Assembly (NCBI GenBank): GCA_937892405.1
Contig: CALAFS010000023.1
Span: 1 to 17,436 of the forward strand
DNA: 17,436 nucleotides
Direction of reading: 5' to 3'
Source of the DNA: an uncultured Clostridia bacterium
GTDB taxonomy: Bacteria; Bacillota; Clostridia; Oscillospirales; CAG-272
The notes under the pieces are model-generated. The model ran no database searches, was not told the origin of the DNA, and saw nothing but the letters and a program-made list of their open reading frames with translations. How positions within the stretch are numbered: the stretch's first letter is position 1; the number at the start of each line of letters is the position of its first letter. Made by a program: the position numbers and the translations under genes. Below are positions 8,407-15,978 of the stretch, one piece after another.

Positions 8407-9204
8407 TTAATCAAACATATCTTCCCAATAATAATCCGGATAATCGTCCTCATTATACTCCGGCAAATCGACATCGCATTCTTCGTTCCCCTTGTCGTAT
8501 CCATAATCGCAAACCGACTCCCACGATCCGTCAACAGCATCATCTTCATCCGGTTCATACGGGTCGTTAAGGTAATACGCCTCGTCCGGCTCGAAGGGGC
8601 CTTCAATAGAATCGCCATCTTCACTCTCTATACCACCACTTGCGGACACGGGGCTTGTTTTTTCATGCAAAGGGATGAAATATGTATCCAGGCATCCGCA
8701 AATGGGACATTCTTTCGCTTTTCTCGATACTTCCGTTCCACATTCAGGACATTTGCTCTTTGCGGATATTTCAAAAAGTTTTTGAGGGCAACCGCAAATG
8801 CGGCACACCGTTTCTCCTCGCCTGATCGGATGACCGCAATCCGGGCACGCTGTTGTATCACCGGAAGAGTTGTGCCCGAAAGAGCGCGTACCGTCTCTTT
8901 CCGGTGTTTTATCAGGTCTTATCAATGCCGACTGCCAAAGGAGAAGCGCGCCGTTCACGATTTCACCCACCATACCGTAGTTATCTTTAAGAATACGGCG
9001 ATAGCGGTTGAAATCCGATTCATCCATTTTGTTCTTTTTCCGTATCTCTGCCACAATCCCGACAGATTGCAAAGTGCACAGAACGCGGATAAATCCCCTT
9101 GACACTTCCGGATACAGATCAAGCAAAACCGCCTTCAGCTTCCTGTCATTGTCCAGGCAATCCGGATGTTGCAAAATGACAAGTTTCAGGTCAATCGGTT
9201 CCAT
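8407..9204 (-). CDS. Shared helical domain + two zinc ribbons + acidic tail
   Basis: 265 residues from the ATG at 9204. Residues 1-95 are the shared N-terminal domain; by hand alignment 54 of 95 positions are identical to the protein at 6389-7627, so the two are recent paralogues in this part. Two zinc ribbons follow: C120-x2-C123/C134-x2-C137 and C152-x2-C155/C166-x2-C169. From about 194 to the end the chain is very acidic and rich in D, E and Y (SEDGDSI, PYEPDEDDAVDG, NEDDYPDYYWEDMFD), without basic balance. AGGAAG lies 11 bases before this ATG, which is 5 bases after the PP2C stop; an in-frame TTG at 9225 would overlap PP2C. The tail may bind a basic partner or mimic nucleic acid. Confidence 0.85.
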   Translation of the reverse strand: MEPIDLKLVILQHPDCLDNDRKLKAVLLDLYPEVSRGFIRVLCTLQSVGIVAEIRKKNKMDESDFNRYRRILKDNYGMVGEIVNGALLLWQSALIRPDKTPERDGTRSFGHNSSGDTTACPDCGHPIRRGETVCRICGCPQKLFEISAKSKCPECGTEVSRKAKECPICGCLDTYFIPLHEKTSPVSASGGIESEDGDSIEGPFEPDEAYYLNDPYEPDEDDAVDGSWESVCDYGYDKGNEECDVDLPEYNEDDYPDYYWEDMFD

Positions 9205-9209
9205 AACAT

Positions 9210-10082
9210 TCACTTCTTCCTGCAAATAATTGCCACGCTGAGGTCATCTCCGCTTCCTTTTTCGGAAAGGCGGGGGAGAAATTCGGCAAGCTCGGCGTGG
9301 GCATCCTTTCGCTGCTGCTCCCGGTAGCCCGCAAAGATGTTTTCAATAAAGCCGAGATATGCCTGCTCGCTTTGATAGGAATTGATGATTCCGTCCGTAG
9401 TCAGAATCAGTCCCTGTACATCCCGTCGATCCTTCAGACGGCAGAAGCAATGCTTGAATGCCACATCTGCATCGCTATTGCAAAGAGAAGTTGTCAGATT
9501 GAACTGCAATTCATCGTCTTCCAGTTGCGGGAACAGATGATTCAATAATTGCGCGTGCAAATCCCGTGTCAAAAGGCAAGCGTTTCCGTCGCCGAGCTTC
9601 AGGACGAAGAAGCTGGAATCCGTCAGCACTGCCGCAATGAAGGTTGCGCCGTAGGCTTTGACGGGAGATTTCACCAATGCGGCGCGGTCGCCTTCCTCCA
9701 ATGCCCGATAGCGGTCGTCCGTTTCCAACGGATGGTCGGCAAGGTCTGCCGCTACCCGTTCATGCCAATGCTGAATGATGGAACGCTCCAGTTGTGAGAG
9801 CATTTTCTCCCGCTCCCCATTTTGCATGTAGAATGCCCGGCGGAAATCCCGATTGTTCTCCAGCGTCGCCATGAAGGTGGAGAGAACCTCTTTTCCGACC
9901 TCGCAGGCAAAGCGGGAGCCCGTTGCGCTTCGAATATATTTCTCCCCGCCGTGCCCGTCACTGATAATGATTCCGTCGTATTTCTTCTCCTGCCAGCAGA
10001 GGGACGAATCCTGACATTCCTTTCCGGCACGGATATGCGAAAAGCCCTGTACGGACAGACAATCCGCTTTGTTTCGTTGCAT
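9210..10082 (-). CDS. PP2C-family serine/threonine protein phosphatase
   Basis: 290 residues from the ATG at 10082. AGGAGG exactly 8 bases upstream decides this start over longer in-frame ones at 10115 and 10196, the latter overlapping the VWA gene. Metal-binding PP2C motifs are in order: GKECQDSS (D25), IIISDGHGG (D42, G43), YGATFIAAV (about 144-152), LKLGDGNAC (D164), LILTTDGI (D230) and GSGDDLSVAI (D279, D280). All the aspartates needed for the two-metal centre are present, so it should be active. With the kinase at 11172-12512 and the TerY-like VWA gene just upstream it completes the TerY-P triad, in which the phosphatase presumably reverses the kinase. Confidence 0.93.
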   Translation of the reverse strand: MQRNKADCLSVQGFSHIRAGKECQDSSLCWQEKKYDGIIISDGHGGEKYIRSATGSRFACEVGKEVLSTFMATLENNRDFRRAFYMQNGEREKMLSQLERSIIQHWHERVAADLADHPLETDDRYRALEEGDRAALVKSPVKAYGATFIAAVLTDSSFFVLKLGDGNACLLTRDLHAQLLNHLFPQLEDDELQFNLTTSLCNSDADVAFKHCFCRLKDRRDVQGLILTTDGIINSYQSEQAYLGFIENIFAGYREQQRKDAHAELAEFLPRLSEKGSGDDLSVAIICRKK

Positions 10083-10119
10083 CCCGTCGTCCTCCTGTTG
10101 CCAAAATAGTCCCATCTTG

Positions 10120-10854
10120 TCACCACTGGCTGTCGTCAATGTCCGGAATGTCCACAACGATCGGCTGATTGTCGTCGATGTTTGCAATGGCATCATTAAC
10201 TGCCGTCTGCGGGTCTTTGCCTGCGGAACTGGTGGTTCCCGTCTTGGAGACGGTTGCCGTTACGAATTTGATGTACTGCCGGATCTTTTCGGGATCATCA
10301 ATCGAAACCACCGCTTCCTTAGAGCCGCAGACCTCGCCGAGAATATCCTTGTTGGCATCCTCCCCGACCGCAAAAGCGACCTTGACCGCCGCCTTGAACC
10401 AGTTGTTCTTGCGGAGCTCGCGCAAAGGCGTTTCCCAATCGTCGGTCGGCTCGCCGTCGCTCAGAAGGATGATGCCGGGGGCAAGATAGCCCATCGGATT
10501 GTCACCGAGAAATGCCTTTCTCGACATTTTCTCATTGAGCGAACGCAATGCCGCACCGAGAGAGGTCAACCCACCCGCGCTGATGTCGTGCCAGATGTTC
10601 ATGAACTCGTCCGCCGACACCGGTTGCGGCGTAATCCAGTCCACATCGTTGGAAAAGGACGCCGCCGCAACCACAATGTTGGCGTTCGGCGCGCCGTCCG
10701 CCACATCCTTGATGATCTTCGGAATATCCTTCATGGCATAGTTGACCTGCCCGATCTTCGTGCCGCTCATACTGCCCGATTGATCGAACAGGTAAAAGAG
10801 TGCCATTGTTCTTGCCGCTACTTCTTCAATGTTATCTCCATCGTATCTGCTCAT
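10120..10854 (-). CDS. TerY-like von Willebrand factor A domain protein
   Basis: 244 residues, nearly all one VWA domain with an intact metal-ion-dependent adhesion site: DQSGSMSG (D24, S26, S28), T97 in GGLTSLGAAL, and D133 in LLSDGEPTDDW. The SGGxTxLGxAL and SDGxPTDDW patterns match the TerY family of tellurium-resistance operons. No signal peptide is present, so it is cytoplasmic. A flexible acidic tail (about 205-244) ends in DIPDIDDSQW. The family is thought to act as a metal-dependent assembly factor. The PP2C gene follows 37 bases after the stop. Upstream are two very small membrane-protein genes and the kinase. Confidence 0.92.
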   Translation of the reverse strand: MSRYDGDNIEEVAARTMALFYLFDQSGSMSGTKIGQVNYAMKDIPKIIKDVADGAPNANIVVAAASFSNDVDWITPQPVSADEFMNIWHDISAGGLTSLGAALRSLNEKMSRKAFLGDNPMGYLAPGIILLSDGEPTDDWETPLRELRKNNWFKAAVKVAFAVGEDANKDILGEVCGSKEAVVSIDDPEKIRQYIKFVTATVSKTGTTSSAGKDPQTAVNDAIANIDDNQPIVVDIPDIDDSQW

Positions 10855-10892
10855 TTTTCTGTTACCGTCCTTTGTTATTTTTTAATATAGTT

Positions 10893-10958
10893 TTATCTGT
10901 GAATTTCTATCCACGCAAAAATAAGGCACGCAATGCACACGATTGCAAATCCGCTCAT
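10893..10958 (-). CDS. 21-residue single-span membrane microprotein
   Basis: Too short for usual ORF callers. The ATG at 10958 is preceded by AAGGAG at 7 bases, one of the best ribosome sites in the window, and the frame closes with TAA at 10893. The product MSGFAIVCIACLIFAWIEIH plus a final R is one hydrophobic helix with two cysteines and a charged C-terminus. It lies between a second small membrane-protein gene and the TerY-like gene, 38 bases before the latter's start. A regulatory or membrane-tethering peptide for the kinase/TerY system is possible; a short toxin is another option. There is no family I recognise. Confidence 0.6.
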   Translation of the reverse strand: MSGFAIVCIACLIFAWIEIHR

Positions 10959-10976
10959 TTTCTCACTCCTTATAGA

Positions 10977-11135
10977 TTAAGAGATTAAGGGATCAAGAAA
11001 CAATATCGCCAAAACAAATGTAACAATCATAATTATCGCATAAATTATTCCATATTGTTTCTTTGCTTCAATATACCCTCGTCTTAACATTAAAAAAAAC
11101 ACCAACAAAATGAGAATCATTCGCTTTTGTTCCAT
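10977..11135 (-). CDS. 52-residue two-span membrane microprotein
   Basis: An open frame from ATG 11135 to TAA 10977, below common length cut-offs. The product has a first hydrophobic segment (about 6-17, MILILLVFFLML), a basic/polar loop (RRGYIEAKKQYG, 18-29) and a second segment (about 30-47, IIYAIIMIVTFVLAILF). The AAAAGG before ATG 11135 is too close to be a good ribosome site; the second ATG at 11120 has GGATGG 11 bases upstream and may be the real start, giving 47 residues. It sits 36 bases after the kinase stop and 18 bases before the 21-residue gene. Codon use is AT-rich, unlike the flanking kinase and VWA genes. Confidence 0.55.
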   Translation of the reverse strand: MEQKRMILILLVFFLMLRRGYIEAKKQYGIIYAIIMIVTFVLAILFLDPLIS

Positions 11136-11171
11136 CCTTTTGCTTTTTTTACAATACGCGATCTTTTCATA

Positions 11172-12512
11172 TCAACTCTGCGCATCCGGTGCGGACGACA
11201 ACACCCGCACGGACTGATTTCCAATCTGAATCGTCGTTCCGGGAATCAGCGAAACGGTCTTGCCGGGCTCATAATTCATCATCGGCTTGCCGGGATAATT
11301 CACCGCCCAGATCTGCGTGGAATCGTTGCGCAGACCGAACGCACCGGGCGTTTTCTTGCTCTCCATAAAAGTGCCGACCACGGTGTCCCGACTGCCATAG
11401 GAAACATGCGCCTCGGTCACGGTCTTTCCTTTTCCGGCAACGATCTCGGTGCCACCGACTTCAATTTTCACGGGAACAGCCGCTTTCTTACGGCATCCCG
11501 GCACGGTGCAGGAGAATACGCCGTCTGTTGCCATAGACGCAAAGTTGATCTCCCCGCAACCGGGGCAGATTACAGCATCGTCGAGCAGACGGTACAGCAC
11601 CCGCTTCCACGCCATTTCGCTCAAACGCTTGGAACCATTCTTCAGTCCATCCTCCGAAAATGCCTGCTGAAAGGCATCGTGCAGATATTCGGGGTAGATG
11701 GGCCACAGGTTCATCAGATTGGAGCTTGTCCCTCTCACGGGCGCGTTGGAGCGGTCGGTGTTACTGCACACGAACACCGGGTGAATGGCGTACAGATCCT
11801 TTTCGATCTGTTGTGTCAGGCAAGGGTACTTACAGCAGTTCGCCCCCTCCAGCGGATGCGCGAGGAAGAACAACTCAAACAGAATGACCGAAAGTGAGAA
11901 CAGGTCAGTGTCGGTGCTTGGTTTGCTTATCCCCAACACCACTTCGGGCGCCATATAACCGGGTGTGCCGCCAACGCCGAGGTTGTCCCCGTTCGGCGCC
12001 ACATTGTCGTTATCACAGATCAGCACATCGCCGGTCTTTTTGTCAATGAAGAAGTTGCCCGGACTCAGATCCTGATAGCTGAGCCCCTTTCTATGTAGCG
12101 CCTGGAATGCTTCCACCACATGGATCGCCGCCGTGATGACCGCTTCCGTACTGGCGAAATGCTCCTTTGCCTTGATGAACTTGGTGAACTCCGCATAATT
12201 CTGCGGGCGCAGATCCATGATGTAACCGAAGCCCTTGCTGTGCGCTCCCGTGACCGCTACAGCTTTCATCCACAGAAATTGGTCGGACGGACTGCCGCTT
12301 GTCACATTATCCACAAGGTTCTGGTAGAATTTTTTGCAATTTGGCTTGAGCGATTTCAGGTAAGTCGGCAGATACCATTTCAGCGCATAGTCCTTGCCGT
12401 CATAGTCCACCTTGTAAACGCTGCCTTGCCCGCCCTCGCCGATTTTCGACCTGACCGTAACCGTCCCGCCGTTGGTTAGTTTGATTTTTGTGCCTGGTTT
12501 GAAGTCTGACAT
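11172..12512 (-). CDS. Ser/Thr protein kinase with C-terminal zinc ribbon and FHA-like domain
   Basis: 446 residues. Kinase domain about 10-310: glycine loop GEGGQGSVYKV (25-35), ATP-binding K45 in ALKWY, catalytic loop YQDLSPGNF (D148, N153), metal-binding motif ICDNDNV with D167 (DND instead of the usual DFG), and GYMAPEVV (185-192). A zinc ribbon follows (C316-x2-C319, C335-x4-C340). The last ~90 residues end in GLRNDSTQIWAVNYPGK and LIPGTTIQIGNQSVRVL, the pattern of the C-terminal half of an FHA phosphopeptide-binding domain, though the classical N-terminal part is unclear. No membrane segment. Kinase + zinc ribbon beside PP2C and TerY-like VWA is the TerY-P triad. AAAGGA lies about 11 bases before the ATG. 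Confidence 0.92.
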   Translation of the reverse strand: MSDFKPGTKIKLTNGGTVTVRSKIGEGGQGSVYKVDYDGKDYALKWYLPTYLKSLKPNCKKFYQNLVDNVTSGSPSDQFLWMKAVAVTGAHSKGFGYIMDLRPQNYAEFTKFIKAKEHFASTEAVITAAIHVVEAFQALHRKGLSYQDLSPGNFFIDKKTGDVLICDNDNVAPNGDNLGVGGTPGYMAPEVVLGISKPSTDTDLFSLSVILFELFFLAHPLEGANCCKYPCLTQQIEKDLYAIHPVFVCSNTDRSNAPVRGTSSNLMNLWPIYPEYLHDAFQQAFSEDGLKNGSKRLSEMAWKRVLYRLLDDAVICPGCGEINFASMATDGVFSCTVPGCRKKAAVPVKIEVGGTEIVAGKGKTVTEAHVSYGSRDTVVGTFMESKKTPGAFGLRNDSTQIWAVNYPGKPMMNYEPGKTVSLIPGTTIQIGNQSVRVLSSAPDAQS

Positions 12513-12542
12513 GAGATGCTTGTCCTTTCGTTTGATGTATAC

Positions 12543-12692
12543 TTACCATGTTTTGTATGCGGATTTAATAGCTTTCTTACACTTTTCTTTTACTTCAGAA
12601 AGAAAAACTTGATAACGCCTCCCGAATAGCGGCTGATGCCAACGAATTTGCACCCGCGGTGCAGTAAAAGATTCCAGTTTGAAATCAAGATG
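12543..12692 (-). pseudogene. Open frame without clear start; possible gene remnant
   Basis: The 172 bases between the DUF6273 gene and the kinase gene contain a frame open from the TGA at 12695 to the TAA at 12543 (49 codons). The translation looks protein-like: an amphipathic stretch with RWHQPLFGRRYQVFLSEV, then a lysine-rich tail ending KSAYKTW. There is no ATG; a GTG near residue 14 lacks a ribosome site. It overlaps the end of the preceding gene by 8 bases in another frame. It may be the C-terminal remnant of a lost gene, a frameshifted extension of the DUF6273 protein, or chance. Inside it, 12649-12663 is a small hairpin (TGCACC-CGC-GGTGCA) without a T-run. Confidence 0.3.
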
Positions 12693-13698
12693 TCAGGTTA
12701 ACCCACAAAGCGGGGCGAACACACACATGAGTATCGTTGACATTGATTCCATAAAGATCGACTGAGCCATCATAGAAAACATAGCCCGCATACCGCCAAT
12801 CATCGCATTGGTCATCGCAGCCATGCACTCTCAGCCACCAAAAGCAAGTGTTACACCCACCTTTTGTATATTTGCTACTTGTATAAGCGCGTTTCGCTCC
12901 GGCATAGGCAGTCGGCACACATTTTCTTGCTTCGGCACTACTGATATATTTGAGATATTTGTCCAGTTCAGCACTGTTGAGCAGAAAAATTCTGTCCTTA
13001 GTAACATTTTCGGAACTTGTGTAGCCGTAAGGAAGAACCTTGTCTGTCGGAATAAAAGTATATTCAATACGCTTTTGCTCGTTGACACTGAACGCAGTAT
13101 TAAAAAATGCATCATTCAGCCATTCACGCAAGGTGCATATTTCCCATATCACTGCGTCGTACGATGTATTGTATGGTTGGCAATCAAGGGCTTGTTCGCT
13201 GATCAAAAGAATTTTGTTGTCCTCTTTCGCCAAAACAAGCCATTTGATTGGTTGCTTGCCGTTTGAGGTATCATTGTCTTGTTGATATGCACCGAATGTA
13301 TAAATGTCACCGACCTCAACAGACGATTGCTTGTTTTGACTATTGTCATTTTGAACCTTAGAGCGAACGGTGTTCGCTTTTTGCTCTGCACTTACCTTTA
13401 TCTCTAACTGCACCCCTACAGCACTACACCACATTTGCAAGCAGGTTTCTGCCGTTTCACCGGTAAAACCATAGTCATCATCCAAAACCTTTTTCCATCG
13501 ACTCATATCCAGTGCGGATGAATTTTTACTTGTCTGCATTTCTGCAACGATTCCGCATTGCTGAATGGCAACTAGTACATTTACAATCCCACGCTTACTA
13601 CTCGGATATAGATCAAGAATATACGATTTCAATTTTGCGCTATCTATCAGCACTTCCGGATATTGTTCTATTAGGTGCTTCAAATCAATTTGCTCCAT
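12685..13698 (-). CDS. Shared N-terminal helical domain fused to DUF6273
   Basis: 337 residues from the ATG at 13698 (GGAAGG 10 bases upstream; the gene begins 2 bases after the previous stop, and a longer in-frame start would overlap that gene). Residues 1-95 are the operon's shared helical domain. After a polar linker (96-128) comes a DUF6273 domain (about 129-335): IKWLVLAKEDNKILLISEQAL, LREWLNDAFFNTAFS, DRIFLLNSAEL, FWWLR, YVFYDGSVDLYG and VCVRPALWVNL. DUF6273 is common in Clostridia and unknown in function; its WLR...VRPALW ending recalls lectin-like/sulfatase-modifying-type ligand domains, an inference. There are no zinc repeats here, unlike the upstream paralogue. Confidence 0.87.
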   Translation of the reverse strand: MEQIDLKHLIEQYPEVLIDSAKLKSYILDLYPSSKRGIVNVLVAIQQCGIVAEMQTSKNSSALDMSRWKKVLDDDYGFTGETAETCLQMWCSAVGVQLEIKVSAEQKANTVRSKVQNDNSQNKQSSVEVGDIYTFGAYQQDNDTSNGKQPIKWLVLAKEDNKILLISEQALDCQPYNTSYDAVIWEICTLREWLNDAFFNTAFSVNEQKRIEYTFIPTDKVLPYGYTSSENVTKDRIFLLNSAELDKYLKYISSAEARKCVPTAYAGAKRAYTSSKYTKGGCNTCFWWLRVHGCDDQCDDWRYAGYVFYDGSVDLYGINVNDTHVCVRPALWVNLTS

Positions 13699-13700
13699 AT

Positions 13701-15395
13701 TCAATAATCCTTCCTTTGCCCGCAGACAGCACATTTTTTTATGAACAACCCCTTAAATTCGCCACCGCAATACTGGCAAACGCCTTTTTCTCGTCGTTCT
13801 TTTTCTAATGCCAGCCGCTGTTGCTCAAGCCGTTTCTGTTCTTCCCGCCTTTTTGCTTCGGCAAGTTCCCATGCTCGATGCTTTTGCTCCTCTTGGGCTT
13901 GTACCTTTGCCCGTTCTTTTGAGCTTGTCATGTCTATCCATAAAGCTGGTCGAATATAATAAGTGTCAAAATTGGCTTCCGCCAAGTAATCATCATAGAC
14001 TACCAATGGACCATACTCATCTTTACTACAAATTGCATTAGCACATACATCAATTTGCGTATCTCTTAAAGCCCACCTATGCCAAAAATTGAACGATGGT
14101 CCTTTGCCTTTTGCATAATCAGTAACATTTGCAAGAGCAATTTTCTTTTTGGAATTTCCATCATGCTTGATGTGATAAAATTTCTCTATTTCTTCGACAC
14201 TAAGTAAGAAGACAAAATCGTCGGTATTAAAAGAATCAACAATAGACAGAACAGATGGAGCGCTTCCTCTGGGATACCATCTCTTCAAAAGATAAGTATT
14301 ATTATGTACTGCCTTTTTTAGAATTATTTTTCGTTCGCTTAATGAAAAAGCGGCCTCAAGAAATGTTGAATTTAGCCATGAGCGAATAAAAGAATTCGAC
14401 CATCGCACGGACTTACACAATTCAAAATTTTCTGAGCAGCTCACCTTAGGGTCGTATGGCAAACCATCTAACAGGCGATTGCTCAATAAAAGCGCATGAT
14501 TGCTTTCAATTTGCATTACTTCCCATTTAATTGGCAATGATTTGCCCGTTTGGGTTTGTGGATATCTCCCAAATTCCAATATTTGCCCAACATTCTCAAT
14601 CGGAATGCTTTTTTCCTGTGTACATCCGCACTGCTCACAGTCTCGCACATAATCTTCTCCTTCTTTCCGCCATGGAGAAAATTTGTGACCGGTTTTGTTT
14701 TTTGTCCGCCGCTCTTTCTTTCCGCAGATAGAACACTCTCGTACTTCATAACCATTCGTCGTGCAACCGGGGCGTTCTTGCTCTATCCAAGGTCCAAATT
14801 TATGACCAGTTGCCGGAATGCGTTTCTTTTCTTCCACGCCACAGCAACAACATTTATATATTTCCTGCCCATCTTTTTCGCATGTTGGTTCCGAACACTC
14901 AATCAGAATGTAATCATGCTGCGCATTTGTGAAACTGTCTTTATATTCGTACCCGCAGTCACAGGTATGGAGTGTGTACCCCTTTTCCGTACAACTGGGA
15001 GGGACAATCGTATCAACATATTTGTGCGTATGAATGGAGGACTCTGCCTGTGCTTGTACCGGTGCTTTTTTCTCAATCGCTGCATTTTTCTGCGGGACGG
15101 GTGGTGTGTTTATCTTTACGCCAAACGCATTTGCCCAAATATTCAGACATCCCTCAATGTATTTGCCAGCAAATCCATGCTTGGTTTCAATCTTTTTGCA
15201 GTAACTCTTAAATGAAAAAACATCTATTTCTTTTGAGCTTTGAATATCACTTACAATTCCGTCATCCAAAATTGATGCCAAAATTCCTGCATATAATTTT
15301 TCCTGTGGATATAAATCATAAAGTATTGATTTCAAGCGTTTGGCATCCTGTAAACACTCTGGGTATTTTTCCACTACCTCTTTTAAGTCAATCAT
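13701..15395 (-). CDS. Shared helical domain + cysteine repeats + DUF6273 + C-terminal zinc ribbon
   Basis: 564 residues, the largest protein of the operon. Residues 1-92: a divergent copy of the shared domain (YPECLQDAKRLKSILYDLYP). Residues 121-258: cysteine units as in the protein at 6389-7627, the first nearly identical (DTIVPPSCTEKGYTLHTC, then CGYEYKD). Residues about 270-487: DUF6273 ending YIRPALWID. Residues 491-536: charged coiled coil (Q/E/K/R-rich). Residues 540-559: zinc ribbon C540-x2-C543 and C555-x2-C558. There is no membrane segment. AAGGAG lies about 8 bases before the ATG. It combines the modules found separately in the two other shared-domain proteins and looks like a hub of the complex, which is inference. 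Confidence 0.87.
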   Translation of the reverse strand: MIDLKEVVEKYPECLQDAKRLKSILYDLYPQEKLYAGILASILDDGIVSDIQSSKEIDVFSFKSYCKKIETKHGFAGKYIEGCLNIWANAFGVKINTPPVPQKNAAIEKKAPVQAQAESSIHTHKYVDTIVPPSCTEKGYTLHTCDCGYEYKDSFTNAQHDYILIECSEPTCEKDGQEIYKCCCCGVEEKKRIPATGHKFGPWIEQERPGCTTNGYEVRECSICGKKERRTKNKTGHKFSPWRKEGEDYVRDCEQCGCTQEKSIPIENVGQILEFGRYPQTQTGKSLPIKWEVMQIESNHALLLSNRLLDGLPYDPKVSCSENFELCKSVRWSNSFIRSWLNSTFLEAAFSLSERKIILKKAVHNNTYLLKRWYPRGSAPSVLSIVDSFNTDDFVFLLSVEEIEKFYHIKHDGNSKKKIALANVTDYAKGKGPSFNFWHRWALRDTQIDVCANAICSKDEYGPLVVYDDYLAEANFDTYYIRPALWIDMTSSKERAKVQAQEEQKHRAWELAEAKRREEQKRLEQQRLALEKERREKGVCQYCGGEFKGLFIKKCAVCGQRKDY

Positions 15396-15406
15396 AAAAC
15401 CGCTCC

Positions 15407-15901
15407 TTATAGAATCAAATCCAATGCCGCTTTCGCAATGGTACCGTCCGGCAATAACAAGGTAAAGGTCTTATTCCCGAATTGCAGTTCCATTCCGTTG
15501 GTATAGGGAGTGACCGCTGTCAGTTTGCTGATCTTTTGGTCAAAGCCGAATTTCCTTGCCACAAAGACAATTCGCCGACCGGTGAAATACAGTACGCCTT
15601 TCGTGTATTCCGGTTCCACCACCGGTACACTCTTGGTATCCCCTGTGTGGTAGGTAAAGCCCTTGAATACCCGAAAACTTGCCCCGTCATGCCGGCTTTC
15701 GTAATGCTTTTTCTCGGTGATGATTGCGGCAACATCAACGAAATGGCAGGTTTCGCCGCTATTCAAAATCAGTTTATCTGCCTGCAAATTCGGAAGCATC
15801 CCGGCATAAATTCTCTGTGCCGCCTGCGGTGGCAGAATCGAAACCAATACCGGTGGCTGAATCGGCGGCTCTTTGCCAAAAAGATACGAAAAAAGTCCCA
15901 T
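15407..15901 (-). CDS. PH/GRAM-like domain protein, first gene of the operon
   Basis: 164 residues from the ATG at 15901, chosen because AGGAGG lies 6 bases upstream; an upstream in-frame start at 15958 has no such site. The N-terminus MGLFSYLFGKEPP is short and amphipathic. The C-terminal half has the look of a bacterial PH-like/GRAM domain: KGVLYFTGRRIVFVARKFGF, then ISKLTAVTPYTNGMELQFGN and FTLLLPDG, alternating beta strands with the L-x-x-T-x-x-R-x-x-F pattern. Such domains usually bind lipids or proteins at membranes. As promoter-proximal gene it is the first to respond to the upstream switch. The fold call is by pattern only. Confidence 0.78.
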   Translation of the reverse strand: MGLFSYLFGKEPPIQPPVLVSILPPQAAQRIYAGMLPNLQADKLILNSGETCHFVDVAAIITEKKHYESRHDGASFRVFKGFTYHTGDTKSVPVVEPEYTKGVLYFTGRRIVFVARKFGFDQKISKLTAVTPYTNGMELQFGNKTFTLLLPDGTIAKAALDLIL

Positions 15902-15978
15902 GTTCGTCCTCCTGCTCTGTTTGTTTGCGTACCGTCCGGCGGCAACGAACACCGGCAAGATTCCATCCGCATGGGACG

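Noticed and set aside
10083..10196. Longer PP2C N-terminus from 10196 or 10115
   Set aside because: From 10196 it would overlap the VWA gene and it adds non-PP2C residues at either start; AGGAGG with 8-base spacing marks the ATG at 10082.
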